Shown here: positions 14,901-20,742 of the stretch, piece by piece
How positions within the stretch are numbered: the first letter of the stretch is position 1
Layout: each line of letters begins with the position of its first letter
Assembly: GCF_001046875.1 (NCBI RefSeq)
Contig: NZ_HF571038.1
Span: 484,420-524,854 of the forward strand
Source of the DNA: Nostocoides jenkinsii Ben 74
GTDB lineage: Bacteria > Actinomycetota > Actinomycetes > Actinomycetales > Dermatophilaceae
Length of the DNA: 40,435 bases
Direction of reading: 5' to 3'
Notes under the pieces: model-generated
What the model saw: the letters and a program-made list of their open reading frames with translations, nothing else
Database searches by the model: none
Told to the model about the DNA's origin: nothing
Position numbers and translations under genes: made by a program

Positions 14901-15624
14901 CGCCCTCGTCTTCACGATCGCCAACAAGGGCAACGAGCAGATCAAGAACCCGACCGTCTCGGACGTCGTGATCTCCAACGGCACGGTCGAAGACCTGTCC
15001 TGCACCTTCCCGGACGGTGCTGAGGGCCTGACGTGGACCGGCACCCTGTCGGTCGGCGGCTGGTTCAAGTGCACCGCGATGCTCGTCGGCGTTGAAGGCG
15101 GCGCAGTCCTGCACCAGGACCGTGCGACCGTCACCGGCACCGGCGCGGTCTCAGGCATCCCCGTCAAGGACCGGGATGACTACTGGGCCAAGACCAAGGA
15201 GTACAAGGTCGTCCAGGTTCAGTTGGACCGCTACCGGTGGGGTAACGCCATCCCTGGCAAGGCTCCGTCCGTGAAGTACGGCAACAAGATCGCCGCGATG
15301 GACGACGACGCTCGCCTGGCCTACGGCGAGGACTTCTGGGTCGGCAAGGGGCTCGCGAAGCCCTACACCGACAAGAAGACCGCCGTCGTTCGGGTGACGG
15401 TCCCTGTCGATGCGTCCAACCAGGACATCATCGACGCCGTCAACAAGGTGATCGTCGGCGGGTTCAACACCCTGGCGACGACCGCCAAGCTCGGCACGGT
15501 CAAGGGCTCCGGTGCTGTCACCGACGCCTTCATCATGCCCGCTGGCGCGACCTCGGTTGACCCGTGGGGTCCGACCAAGGCTGCCCAGGTCTTCCTGGGC
15601 CGCTCCCTGGTCGCCGGTAAGTAA
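11935..15624 (+). CDS. Large secreted SdrD/MSCRAMM-like adhesin
   Basis: About 1229 residues from TTG 11935, which has AGAGG 9 nt upstream; TTG 11950 is an alternative. A basic start (LKRRRGSF) and hydrophobic stretch ending PPVAQAAE form a signal peptide. Residues about 45-290 resemble the Ig-like ligand-binding domains of surface adhesins (AGDTFQVVLP, NFTLTDTDGSVV). Three modules follow, each an SdrD B-like domain (GDYVWLDANHDGIQQ, Ca-binding-like) plus a DUF11-like domain ending DDYWAKT. The C-terminal 130 residues are unique; no LPXTG or membrane anchor is visible, so it may be released or carried on a particle. Isolated by terminators. Confidence 0.8.
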   Translation: MHTNTLKRRRGSFSAVTAVAVFAGTATTTMLTPPVAQAAEINGAVTGVNIVATTIKTNTQTKVTTNWAVPNGTQAGDTFQVVLPADPFSGITSPNFTLTDTDGSVVANAVVVGRTVTFTMTAYAANHVNVRGTAEFMAKVANNATLGAQTPVIQTTGKTFTDNVTVVAGASQGDNTKVGSVEKNATTGLPFFAWKIKTGEVTSAQTVTVTDTPVAPLTLDCATITVRVAGTLRPAAIDSCTPTKLVVSTNMTVGQSMLIQGQSVFPAGATEGDPFTNRAVIDIDGDAKNTQYTVKYPAAGGTGTGDQFVSVGDYVWLDANHDGIQQSTEQGIPDVGLTISRTDGAPVTDYLGNPYVPDAATGADGLYTFTNLPVPPAGVNYTVTIDPDTVPAGYFPTLTGQGTSATDSSTGSATSSGLTALGDRDDTLDFGFWKPTPQVDIEKVDAASNDADTSDLAVDLGMSPGSTDLAFTVTNPGNEPLTTVAVKDVVVSNGTVTDLVCTFPDGSTGTTWAGPWQPAVQFDCTAKLAGVAAGTVLHQDRATVTAVGQTSKKPVTDTDDYWAKTTKTPSVCVGDYVWFDANHNGIQESGEIGVPGVKLAITRTDGKPATNADGTTPAGQTSAADGSYHFCGLSVLPTGVQYTVTVDPSTYPAGYVPTLTGQGTSATDSSTGSATSTDLTEDGAKDDTLDFGFWKPTPQVDIEKIDAKGNDADTSAEAVDLGVSPGSTGLTFIVKNPGTEALTNVSVSDVVKANGSISGLSCTFPNNTVGLSWTGPFAPGAQFECHATLSGVVSGAVLHQDTATVNAVGELSKTPVTDADDYWAKTIEPAKVSIGDYVWFDSNHNGVQETGEKGIPGVQLAVTRTDGKPALYASGATPSVVTTDANGGYAYAGLAALPAGVQYTVTIDMDTVPAGFYPTITGQGTTATDSSTGFATSTDLTKDGDADRTLDFGFWKPAPVIDIVKKDIKGNDANTAAEAVDLGMAPGGRALVFTIANKGNEQIKNPTVSDVVISNGTVEDLSCTFPDGAEGLTWTGTLSVGGWFKCTAMLVGVEGGAVLHQDRATVTGTGAVSGIPVKDRDDYWAKTKEYKVVQVQLDRYRWGNAIPGKAPSVKYGNKIAAMDDDARLAYGEDFWVGKGLAKPYTDKKTAVVRVTVPVDASNQDIIDAVNKVIVGGFNTLATTAKLGTVKGSGAVTDAFIMPAGATSVDPWGPTKAAQVFLGRSLVAGK
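12862..15210 (+). repeat. Three tandem ~785-bp coding modules in the adhesin gene
   Basis: Module starts at about 12862, 13648 and 14431 give periods of 786 and 783 bp. Modules 1 and 2 share long identical runs, for example the segment around 13128-13165 and 13910-13947 encoding LTGQGTSATDSSTGSAT. The repeats could recombine to vary module number. Confidence 0.8.
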
Positions 15625-15640
15625 CCGGCGGTCTGACACT

Positions 15641-15678
15641 CGAACCGGCCCGGAACGTCCCTGTTCCGGGCCGGTTCG
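15641..15678 (+). terminator. Perfect 16-bp stem terminator after the adhesin
   Basis: Arms 15641-15656 and 15663-15678 (CGAACCGGCCCGGAAC and complement), with a 6-nt loop. No U-tract. Confidence 0.75.
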
Positions 15679-15680
15679 GC

Positions 15681-15767
15681 GTGGTCGCGACAGGGAGAGG
15701 GACGCGACCACGTTGCAAGGTGTCTCCCCGGTTGCCGGTATGCGCGTGTCGCCTCCGGGGAGACACC
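15681..15767 (+). other. Two further hairpins in the adhesin downstream region
   Basis: A 9-bp stem GTGGTCGCG...CGCGACCAC at about 15681-15711 is followed by a 13-bp stem with arms 15719-15731 and 15755-15767 (GGTGTCTCCCCGG and complement). They lie between the terminator and the next small gene and could form a structured 5' leader. Confidence 0.5.
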
Positions 15768-15808
15768 ATCCCTCGATCCACAACAACGAGACAGAATCGA
15801 GAGCGAAC

Positions 15809-15985
15809 GTGGATATGGAGCCGAGCTTCTGCGCGGACTGCGATGCCGTGAGCGTCGAGACGGCGATGGTGGACGATCACGGGTCGGGCAGCCTGTGTCC
15901 GGTCCACGATGCCCACGACGACTGCGCCGACTACCCGTGTAGCGGCGACGATGACGGGCCGTGCGTGCTGCGCCAGCCCCGTTGA
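15809..15985 (+). CDS. Cys/His/Asp-rich small protein, 58 aa
   Basis: GTG 15809 (ATG 15815 possible), with GAGAG about 10 nt upstream. It contains CADC at residues 8-11, CPVH in the middle, then CADYPC and CVL near the end, with many Asp. This looks like a small zinc-binding protein. It lies between the structured leader and a terminator, so it is monocistronic. Confidence 0.55.
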   Translation: MDMEPSFCADCDAVSVETAMVDDHGSGSLCPVHDAHDDCADYPCSGDDDGPCVLRQPR

Positions 15986-15990
15986 TTGGT

Positions 15991-16038
15991 CAGACCGGCC
16001 CCGGACCGAGAACGATTCTTCGGTCCGGGGCTGGTCTG
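15991..16038. terminator. 19-bp stem, probably bidirectional terminator
   Basis: Arms 15991-16009 and 16020-16038 with a single G-U/A-C type mismatch and a 10-nt loop. It lies between converging genes, so it can serve both strands. Confidence 0.7.
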
Positions 16039-16049
16039 CGTCGCAGAGA

Positions 16050-16508
16050 CTACTTCCCGGCGATCTGTTGTGCGGCTTGTTCTCGGACATGCCGGTCGAC
16101 GTCGACCATGCGCCGAGAGGGTGGCTGGACGGACAATCGAGCCGCGATATCGCTCAGTTCCGGGTAGCCGGCCGCCGCGGCCGTCAGGTTGGCTGTCGAG
16201 ATCGCGGCGTAAATCGGTGGTGATGTGTGGGCGATGATCTGGTCGGCCAGCGGCCACGATGACAGTGCCAGGGTTGCCCGGACCGGTTCGCCGCTCGTGT
16301 CGATGGCGGCAACCACCCGGATCGGCTTCCCGGCGCGAGCTTCGTCGCGCCGCAAACCTGCGTACTGGACAGGCGGGTGTCCAGGATGGGTCGCTTCGAT
16401 CACTGCGGAGACCAACGCGGTCGAGGCGGGCACTCCGATGAGCGTCAAGGCGTGAATCACGACGTCGCGGTGGGGGATTCGGATTGTCAGTCCGCGAGGC
16501 ATCGACAC
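16050..16508 (-). CDS. Hypothetical protein, ~150 aa
   Basis: Starts at GTG 16508 or ATG 16502. The Ala-rich soluble protein contains LTIRIPHRDVVIHALTLIGV, VIEATHPGHPP and IYAAISTANLTAAAAGYPELSDIAARL, and ends with a basic helix (RRMVDVDRHVREQAAQQ). No family recognised. It has no start element of the three classes; the intergenic region upstream is unusually AT-rich and contains a repeated ATTCCAC, so it is probably regulated by a conventional promoter or operator. Confidence 0.6.
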   Translation of the reverse strand: MSMPRGLTIRIPHRDVVIHALTLIGVPASTALVSAVIEATHPGHPPVQYAGLRRDEARAGKPIRVVAAIDTSGEPVRATLALSSWPLADQIIAHTSPPIYAAISTANLTAAAAGYPELSDIAARLSVQPPSRRMVDVDRHVREQAAQQIAGK

Positions 16509-16637
16509 ATGATTCCACTAAACCCATGTATTCCACGAACTGTGTGCTATCGTTCTCGGGTTGTCGATTTTGGCTGGCGCATGCCAGCGCGGATCGGCGA
16601 TACTGAACCTCCACCTTCGATCCAGTCAGGAACGGCA
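16509..16637. promoter_or_regulatory. AT-rich divergent intergenic region with repeated ATTCCAC
   Basis: ATTCCAC occurs at 16512-16518 and 16530-16536, 18 bp apart. TATCGT at 16548-16553 fits an actinobacterial -10 (TANNNT) for the plus strand. The base composition differs clearly from its surroundings. Confidence 0.35.
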
Positions 16638-16763
16638 ATGCCCACCAAACACCAACGCGCCAGCGAACAGGGGACCACCGCGTACCCCGGATTCGTCATG
16701 CCGTCGTGTGGCTTGGCGGGGCTGCCGACGAATGACTGGACCTCTCGGGGGTGGGCCGTTTAG
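16638..16763 (+). CDS. Small hypothetical protein, 41 aa
   Basis: ATG 16638 with AGGAA about 6 nt upstream. The polar peptide has Lys/His/Gln at its start (PTKHQRASEQG) and a Gly/Pro/Trp-rich end. It precedes a good terminator, so it is plausibly a short transcription unit. Confidence 0.4.
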   Translation: MPTKHQRASEQGTTAYPGFVMPSCGLAGLPTNDWTSRGWAV

Positions 16764-16830
16764 GCGACATCGAGGTGTCGCCTAGCGCGAAACCGCCCCC
16801 CGATTGCTCCGGCAGTCAGGGGCGGTTTTT
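16761..16830 (+). terminator. Tandem hairpins, second with U-tract
   Basis: A 9-bp hairpin at 16761-16784 spans the small gene's stop. A Rho-independent terminator follows: arms 16791-16799 and 16819-16827 (AACCGCCCC and complement), then a T-run. Confidence 0.75.
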
Positions 16831-16849
16831 CGTTGCCCGACAACCACCT

Positions 16850-16922
16850 ATGGGCGTGGCGCAACAGGTAGCGCAGCGGTCTCCAAAACCGCCGGTTGAG
16901 GGTTCGAGTCCTTCCGCCCATG
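16850..16922 (+). tRNA. tRNA-Trp (CCA)
   Basis: The cloverleaf is complete: acceptor ATGGGCG/CGCCCAT, anticodon stem GCGGT/ACCGC with loop CTCCAAA, T arm GAGGG-TTCGAGT-CCTTC. The 3' CCA is not encoded. Confidence 0.9.
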
Positions 16923-17108
16923 CACAACAAGAGGATGCCTCGCAGGCACCGGATACCCGCCTCGTCGCGAGACGCGCGGGCACGCACCGGGCTAACAGTC
17001 ACACGGCTGCGAGACCCATTCCTCGACCCGACCGGGCAACTCCGGTCGGGGCTAACATCACAGTGGAATGCGACGCGCGAGCACGGCCAACGCCGCTCTC
17101 GCGCGCAT
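16923..17108. other. Spacer between tRNA-Trp and tRNA-Leu
   Basis: No gene is seen. It contains a 9-bp hairpin (arms 17027-17035 and 17042-17050, CCCGACCGG and complement) and GC-rich inverted repeats near 17074-17105. GGGCTAACA occurs twice (about 16989 and 17050). Possibly processing signals or relics of lost tRNAs. Confidence 0.35.
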
Positions 17109-17197
17109 GGTCTCGTGGCGAAATTGGTAGCCGCGCCGGGCTCAAACCCCGGTGCCCCCGACGGAGGGGCGTCCCAGTTCGACTCTGGGCGAGACCA
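17109..17197 (+). tRNA. tRNA-Leu (CAA)
   Basis: 89 nt with a long variable arm. Acceptor GGTCTCG/CGAGACC, anticodon stem CCGGG/CCCGG around CTCAAAC, T loop TTCGACT. Discriminator A, CCA not encoded. Confidence 0.9.
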
Positions 17198-17201
17198 CTT
17201 T

Positions 17202-17274
17202 GCCTTCGTAGCACAGGTGGTAGTGCTGCCGACTTTTAATCGGCGGGTCGTAGGTTCGAGCCCTACCGGAGGCA
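17202..17274 (+). tRNA. tRNA-Lys (TTT)
   Basis: Acceptor GCCTTCG/CGGAGGC, anticodon stem GCCGA/TCGGC with loop CTTTTAA, T arm with TTCGAGC. CCA not encoded. Confidence 0.9.
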
Positions 17275-17278
17275 CAAG

Positions 17279-17288
17279 CTGCGCTCAA
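17279..17288 (+). promoter_or_regulatory. Class 1 start element before an ACG codon
   Basis: CTGCGCTCAA, 7-nt spacer, then ACG 17296 where ATG is expected; it lies 5 bp after tRNA-Lys. Confidence 0.5.
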
Positions 17289-17295
17289 CAGCGCC

Positions 17296-17738
17296 ACGAC
17301 CAGAACTATCCCATCGTGGGACGACTACTTCCTGGCGTTCGCCGCCACCGCATCCACCAGGGCGAAATGCACCCGACGAACCGTCGGTGCCGTCGTCGTC
17401 CTGGATCACCGGATCATCGCGACCGGCTACAACGGCGCGGCGGCAGGAGAGCCGGAGTGCCTGGACGGGCATTGCCCGCGCGGTCGGCCGAGTCTGGACC
17501 AAATGCCGCCGCTGGGGGGGGCTATGACCGGCCTGGCACGCCCGGCTTCTGTATCGCCATCCACGCGGAGGTCAATGCTCTGCTGAACGCCCCCCGAGAC
17601 ACCACGGGGGCCACGGTATACATCACCGACCCGCCGTGCGCGGGGTGTCGGAAGGCGATGGCTGCGGCGGGAATCGTCCGCGTGGTCTGGCCGGACGGAG
17701 AGTTTGACCGCGTGAGGATGACGGACTGGTCGGCCTGA
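17296..17738 (+). pseudogene. dCMP/CMP deaminase-like gene, start codon lost and frameshifted
   Basis: The first frame from ACG 17296 reads WDDYFLAFAATAST, TVGAVVVLDHRIIATGYNG and ECLDGHCPRGRPSLDQ. It passes into the next frame at a run of eight G (17514-17521) and continues FCIAIHAEVNALL, TVYITDPPCAGCRKAMAAAG. This is the deoxycytidylate deaminase plan with zinc ligands in HAE and PCAGC, which converts dCMP to dUMP in the cytosol. One more G would restore the frame. No ATG/GTG exists at the start, so it is inactive, or rescued by ACG initiation plus -1 frameshifting, or affected by sequence errors. It sits inside the tRNA array. Confidence 0.7.
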
Positions 17739-17745
17739 CGCGCAG

Positions 17746-17816
17746 TGGGTTGTGGGGTGCGGTCCCCGACGAGTCTTTGGAACTCGTGTACGAAGGTTCG
17801 AGTCCTTCCAACCCAG
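17746..17816 (+). tRNA. tRNA-Gln (TTG)
   Basis: Acceptor TGGGTTG/CAACCCA, short D arm, anticodon stem CGAGT/ACTCG with loop CTTTGGA, T arm GAAGG/CCTTC. CCA not encoded. Confidence 0.85.
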
Positions 17817-17820
17817 CCCG

Positions 17821-17893
17821 CGGGGTGTGGCGCAATTGGTAGCGTGCCTGCTTTGGGAGCAGGAAGTTGCAGGTTCGAGCCCTGTCACCCCGA
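17821..17893 (+). tRNA. tRNA-Pro (TGG)
   Basis: Acceptor CGGGGTG/CACCCCG, anticodon stem CCTGC/GCAGG with loop TTTGGGA, T loop TTCGAGC. Discriminator A followed by an encoded CCA. Confidence 0.9.
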
Positions 17894-17923
17894 CCACCAC
17901 CGCAGGCCAGTCGACCAGCGTCG

Positions 17924-17933
17924 CTGCGCTCAG
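17924..17933 (+). promoter_or_regulatory. Class 1 start element
   Basis: CTGCGCTCAG, 7-nt spacer, ATG 17941; lies between tRNA-Pro and the gene. Confidence 0.6.
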
Positions 17934-17940
17934 AGACGAC

Positions 17941-18300
17941 ATGGCTGACCAACCCGTATCTTCGACCGACGACCTGATCCGCGACGCGCTCCGTCGGGCG
18001 GTGGCGATCTCGTGGGATGGCTGCCACAAGATTTACGTTCTTATGGACGAAGAGTCTTTCGATGGCGAACCGGGCCGGGATCGCCACCGCCTCCTGCGTC
18101 TCGATCGTCCCGGCGTGTGCTGTTCCGCCCGAAAGCAACAACACTCGCACTTTGTCGGGAGCGCCGAAGAGCGCACGGAGGCGGTGCTGGGCGTTGTCAA
18201 GGGGTGGTTCGGCAGTTCGTGCCCTCTCCGGTTCGTCTCCACCGTCGAAGAAGACTCCTGCTTCGTCCATCTCATTGAGCAGGGCGAAGACTGGGCCTGA
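17941..18300 (+). CDS. Hypothetical protein within the tRNA array, 119 aa
   Basis: The start is fixed by the class 1 element. The protein begins with a helix DDLIRDALRRAVAISW, then beta strands KIYVLMDEESF and LRFVSTVEEDSCFVHLI, with Cys-Cys in GVCCSARKQQH. No family recognised; compact alpha/beta regulators of this size are common in phages. Being flanked by tRNAs suggests co-acquisition with them. Confidence 0.65.
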   Translation: MADQPVSSTDDLIRDALRRAVAISWDGCHKIYVLMDEESFDGEPGRDRHRLLRLDRPGVCCSARKQQHSHFVGSAEERTEAVLGVVKGWFGSSCPLRFVSTVEEDSCFVHLIEQGEDWA

Positions 18301-18315
18301 GAAACGGCCCAACTA

Positions 18316-18388
18316 TCCCGTATGGCGCAATTGGCAGCGCAGGCGATTGTTAATCGTCAGGTTCTTGGTTCGAGTCCAAGTGCGGGAG
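18316..18388 (+). tRNA. tRNA-Asn (GTT)
   Basis: Acceptor TCCCGTA/TGCGGGA with one G-U pair, anticodon stem GGCGA/TCGTC with loop TTGTTAA, T loop TTCGAGT. CCA not encoded. Confidence 0.9.
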
Positions 18389-18392
18389 CAAC

Positions 18393-18465
18393 GTCGTCGT
18401 CGTCTATCGGTCAGGACGCCGGACTTTCAATCCGGACAGGGCGGGTTCAACTCCCGTCGACGGCA
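18393..18465 (+). tRNA. tRNA-Glu (TTC)
   Basis: Acceptor GTCGTCG/CGACGGC, D stem GTCT/GGAC as in other Glu tRNAs, anticodon stem CCGGA/TCCGG with loop CTTTCAA. The encoded CCA follows at 18466-18468. Confidence 0.9.
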
Positions 18466-18469
18466 CCAC

Positions 18470-18542
18470 GCCCCAATGTCTTAGATGGCTAGAGAGACCG
18501 CCTTCCAAGCGGTATGCGCCGGTTCGAGCCCGGCTTGGGGCT
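18470..18542 (+). tRNA. tRNA-Gly (TCC)
   Basis: Acceptor GCCCCAA/TTGGGGC, anticodon stem ACCGC/GCGGT with loop CTTCCAA, T loop TTCGAGC. Encoded CCA at 18543-18545. Confidence 0.9.
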
Positions 18543-18580
18543 CCAGCGGAATCCAACGAAACACAGAAAGGAGATAGACC

Positions 18581-18694
18581 GTGACCGTCGTTAAGATCGC
18601 CGAATGCGGCCACCGCATCCCGGTGTTGCCCGTCAAAGTCTCGACCTGGTGCCCGGCATGCAACGACCTGGTCTTGCTGCGCGAGGACGACTAG
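18581..18694 (+). CDS. Zinc-ribbon microprotein, 37 aa
   Basis: GTG 18581 is preceded by a strong SD (AAAGGAG, 18567-18573). The peptide has C-G-H near its start and CPAC near its end, enough for one zinc site, with an acidic tail (REDD). The TAG stop overlaps the stop of the minus-strand NADAR gene in a CTAG. Small zinc peptides like this are frequent in actinophages; no function known. Confidence 0.6.
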   Translation: MTVVKIAECGHRIPVLPVKVSTWCPACNDLVLLREDD

Positions 18695-19195
18695 GAACGG
18701 CGTAGCTCGTCCCGCACCGCCATCAGCGCCTGACCAAGCAGGTTCAATCCTCGCCACTGCTCCGGATCGGATAGGCGCGGATCACCAAAAGCTAGTCCGA
18801 CTCCCCAGACGCGGTCCCGCGGACTGGCCTCCACCAGGACGGCGTCGCCGGTCGACAGCAAGATGCGCCCCAGCGCGGGATGCTGTGTGAACTTCGCCAG
18901 ATTGCCGTATGTCGCAACGCTACGGCGGATGCTGGACCAGAAAGCGTCATCGTAGCCAGTGACCGCTCGTCCGACCGACTTGGCGTGCGCCGGGTTCGGC
19001 GATTGCAGCACGCGGTTGGCTGACTTCGAGTCCCCGAAAGCCAGGGCCTTCTGATGCATCAGCCAATGCTCGGCGGTCGGGTAGGTAATCCCGTCGACTT
19101 CGAACGGAGCGGCATACCACTACGAGAGACAGGCGCGCGCCCCAATAGGGCCGCGGGGAGCAGGCCGATGACCGTAAAACGCGATGACTTCCATG
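18691..19195 (-). pseudogene. NADAR (YbiA/DUF1768) protein gene with in-frame amber
   Basis: Starts at ATG 19195, fixed by a class 3 element. The frame reads MEVIAFYGHR, ACLS, then TAG (19120-19122), then WYAAPFEVDGITYPTAEHWLMHQKAL, covering the conserved YPTAEHW helix. The end, WGVGLAFGDP followed by WRGLNLLGQALMAVRDEL, is the family signature. In homologues the interrupted position is usually Gln or Asn; CAG-to-TAG would explain it. NADAR enzymes are N-glycosidases acting on ADP-ribosyl or riboflavin-pathway substrates, and some reverse guanine ADP-ribosylation by DarT-type toxins. The C-terminal part alone could start at ATG 19059, but it would lack the N-terminal core. Confidence 0.8.
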
Positions 19196-19200
19196 CCGAC

Positions 19201-19209
19201 TCTTTGCCC
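19201..19209 (-). promoter_or_regulatory. Class 3 start element (variant)
   Basis: GGCAAAGAG on the minus strand, 5-nt spacer, ATG at 19195. Confidence 0.5.
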
Positions 19210-19232
19210 AGCAGTCGGCCGCGGCGGCGTCG

Positions 19233-19242
19233 CTGCACTCAA
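19233..19242 (+). promoter_or_regulatory. Class 1 start element (variant)
   Basis: CTGCACTCAA, 7-nt spacer, ATG 19250; divergent from the class 3 element at 19201. Confidence 0.5.
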
Positions 19243-19249
19243 CACGGTC

Positions 19250-19683
19250 ATGGACCGCAGCCCAGCCCAGCAGGCAATCCTCGACCTCGCCGAACGCGAC
19301 GGCGTCCGCGGGTTCTTCCCTTCGGCGACCTGCCCGAGTTCAACACCCACCACGCGATGCGGTGCTCCCGAAATCACCGCGACGACGGCGTCGAGGAAGG
19401 CGTCAGCGTCTATCCCGGATGGCAGGTCGGCACCCGGCTGGTCTTGGACTTGCGCGGCATCGACGCCTTTTCGGCGCTGCCGTTCGTCGGCTCCGACCTG
19501 CCGATCTACCTCTGCTCCGGCGTCTTGTCGTCGGCTCTCGGCAGCGACGGCGAGCCGCTGATGCTGGACGACAGCGCCGACATCGACCCGGACGACGAGT
19601 GGACCTGGATGCTTCCCGAACCGACCTGGCGCATGAGCCTGACCCGAATCACCCCGGACGGCATCGACGTCGTCTTGATCTAG
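19250..19683 (+). pseudogene. Hypothetical gene, frameshifted at a C-run
   Basis: The N-terminus from ATG 19250 (DRSPAQQAILDLAERDGVRG) has the class 1 element. After TTCTTCCC (19313-19320) the coding phase moves to the next frame, which reads FGDLPEFNTHHAMRCS, VYPGWQVGTRLVLDLRGIDA and ends TWRMSLTRITPDGIDVVLI. One extra C would give a continuous 144-residue protein with an alpha N-terminus and a beta-rich acidic C-terminus. No family recognised. Single-base deletion in the sequence or in life cannot be told apart here. Confidence 0.5.
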
Positions 19684-19736
19684 CACCACCACCGAACATC
19701 GTTTCAACCCCAATCCAGCCCCGAAGGAGGCCAGCA

Positions 19737-20081
19737 ATGAAAACGATGCCCATGACCGCCCAGCAGCCGCGTCGCCCCGATGTCGTGCTGGCGTCCGCGA
19801 AGCACTTTCGGGCTGCGAACGACGCCCCCGCCGGATCGTTCGCGGGCTTGGAAGCCTCGGCCTGTATCGGCCACGACCCCGAACTCTGGTTCCCGATCAC
19901 CCCCGACGGTCTCGCCGAACCGGTCGCGATCTGCCAGACCTGCCCCCGCATCGTCGACTGCCTCAACGGCGGCATCGCGATGCAGGCTGTCGGGGTGTGG
20001 GGCGGGAGGTACTTGAAGAACGGCAAGCCGTTCGACATGCGCCCCGTCGGTCGACCGGCCAACCAGCCTCCCGCCGCCTAG
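19737..20081 (+). CDS. WhiB-like iron-sulfur regulator
   Basis: The 114-residue protein has ATG 19737 behind a strong SD (GAAGGAGG). Residues about 45-90 match the WhiB fold: ACIGHDPELWFP, then CQTCPRIVDCL with the CxxCxxxxxC ligands of the [4Fe-4S] cluster, then the GVWGG turn. WhiB-like proteins bind the sigma-A region 4 of RNA polymerase and control transcription; phage-borne copies can repress host whiB genes. The basic C-terminus may contact DNA. It has an SD and none of the three start elements. Confidence 0.85.
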   Translation: MKTMPMTAQQPRRPDVVLASAKHFRAANDAPAGSFAGLEASACIGHDPELWFPITPDGLAEPVAICQTCPRIVDCLNGGIAMQAVGVWGGRYLKNGKPFDMRPVGRPANQPPAA

Positions 20082-20103
20082 ACCTCCAGGCGGCGGGAGG
20101 CTG
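20064..20103 (+). terminator. 15-bp stem terminator overlapping the WhiB stop
   Basis: Arms 20064-20078 and 20089-20103 (CAGCCTCCCGCCGCC and complement), 10-nt loop containing the TAG stop. Confidence 0.65.
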
Positions 20104-20167
20104 CTCCCCTCTCGCATTCCACCGGGTTCTTGCCCCCAAGCCTCTACGCATCGAAAGGAGCGCCGCC

Positions 20168-20680
20168 ATGCTCGTTACTGTTTTGAACACGACCTACACG
20201 CCCTTGCACGACGTGTCCGTCCGGCACGCCCACACGATGCTGTGGCGTGGCGTGGCCGATGTCGTTGAGGAAGGCCCCGGCATGTTCGCGGGCGCACCGA
20301 CCCCGAGCGTCCTGTTGTTGCGCCGGTACGTTCCCGAACGATTCCGGTATGGCCGACGCCCCCGCCGGACCGCCACATTCGACGGCCCGGTGAAGCAGAA
20401 CGTGGGCCGGTTCGCCGACCGGATCGCGGTCTACTCCAAGGACGCCTTGTTGGTGCGGGACCGGGGGCAATGCGCGTACTGCGGCCAGTTCAACGGCACC
20501 ACGGCGGACCATGTTCTGCCCAAGTCTCGCGGCGGCCCGACCGCCTGGTTGAACACGGTGGCCGCGTGCGAGGAAGACAACTGGATCAAAGGCGACCGGA
20601 CCCCTGACGAGGCGGGGATGCCGCTGTTGTGGCAGCCGTTCGCTCCCACCGCCGCCAGCCTCGACCGGCTCCGGCGCTGA
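20168..20680 (+). CDS. HNH endonuclease
   Basis: The 170-residue protein has ATG 20168 with SD GAAAGGAG 8-9 nt upstream. The N-terminal 90 residues (VTVLNTTYTPLHDVSVRHA) are typical of a family of actinobacterial HNH proteins. The C-terminal HNH domain has RDRGQCAYCG, TADHVLPKSRGGPTAWLNTV and ACEEDNWIKGDRTPDEAGM: CxxC zinc ligands, the DH catalytic pair, the Asn and the closing N-K. Probably a DNA nicking or cutting enzyme, freestanding or homing-like. It forms an SD-driven set with WhiB and the HAD gene. Confidence 0.85.
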   Translation: MLVTVLNTTYTPLHDVSVRHAHTMLWRGVADVVEEGPGMFAGAPTPSVLLLRRYVPERFRYGRRPRRTATFDGPVKQNVGRFADRIAVYSKDALLVRDRGQCAYCGQFNGTTADHVLPKSRGGPTAWLNTVAACEEDNWIKGDRTPDEAGMPLLWQPFAPTAASLDRLRR

Positions 20681-20681
20681 T

Positions 20682-20715
20682 CGACGGCCACGCCCAGTTT
20701 CGGGCGTGGCCGTCG
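20682..20715 (+). terminator. 14-bp stem terminator
   Basis: Arms 20682-20695 and 20702-20715 (CGACGGCCACGCCC and complement), 6-nt loop; between the HNH and HAD genes. Confidence 0.7.
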
Positions 20716-20742
20716 CGGCCGGCCCTAGCGCAGAGGATCACC

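Noticed and set aside
12583-15114. An 843-codon open frame on the minus strand
   Set aside because: It is antisense to the adhesin, rich in Arg/Gly/Val/Asp and without recognisable domains; an artefact of high GC and the repeats.
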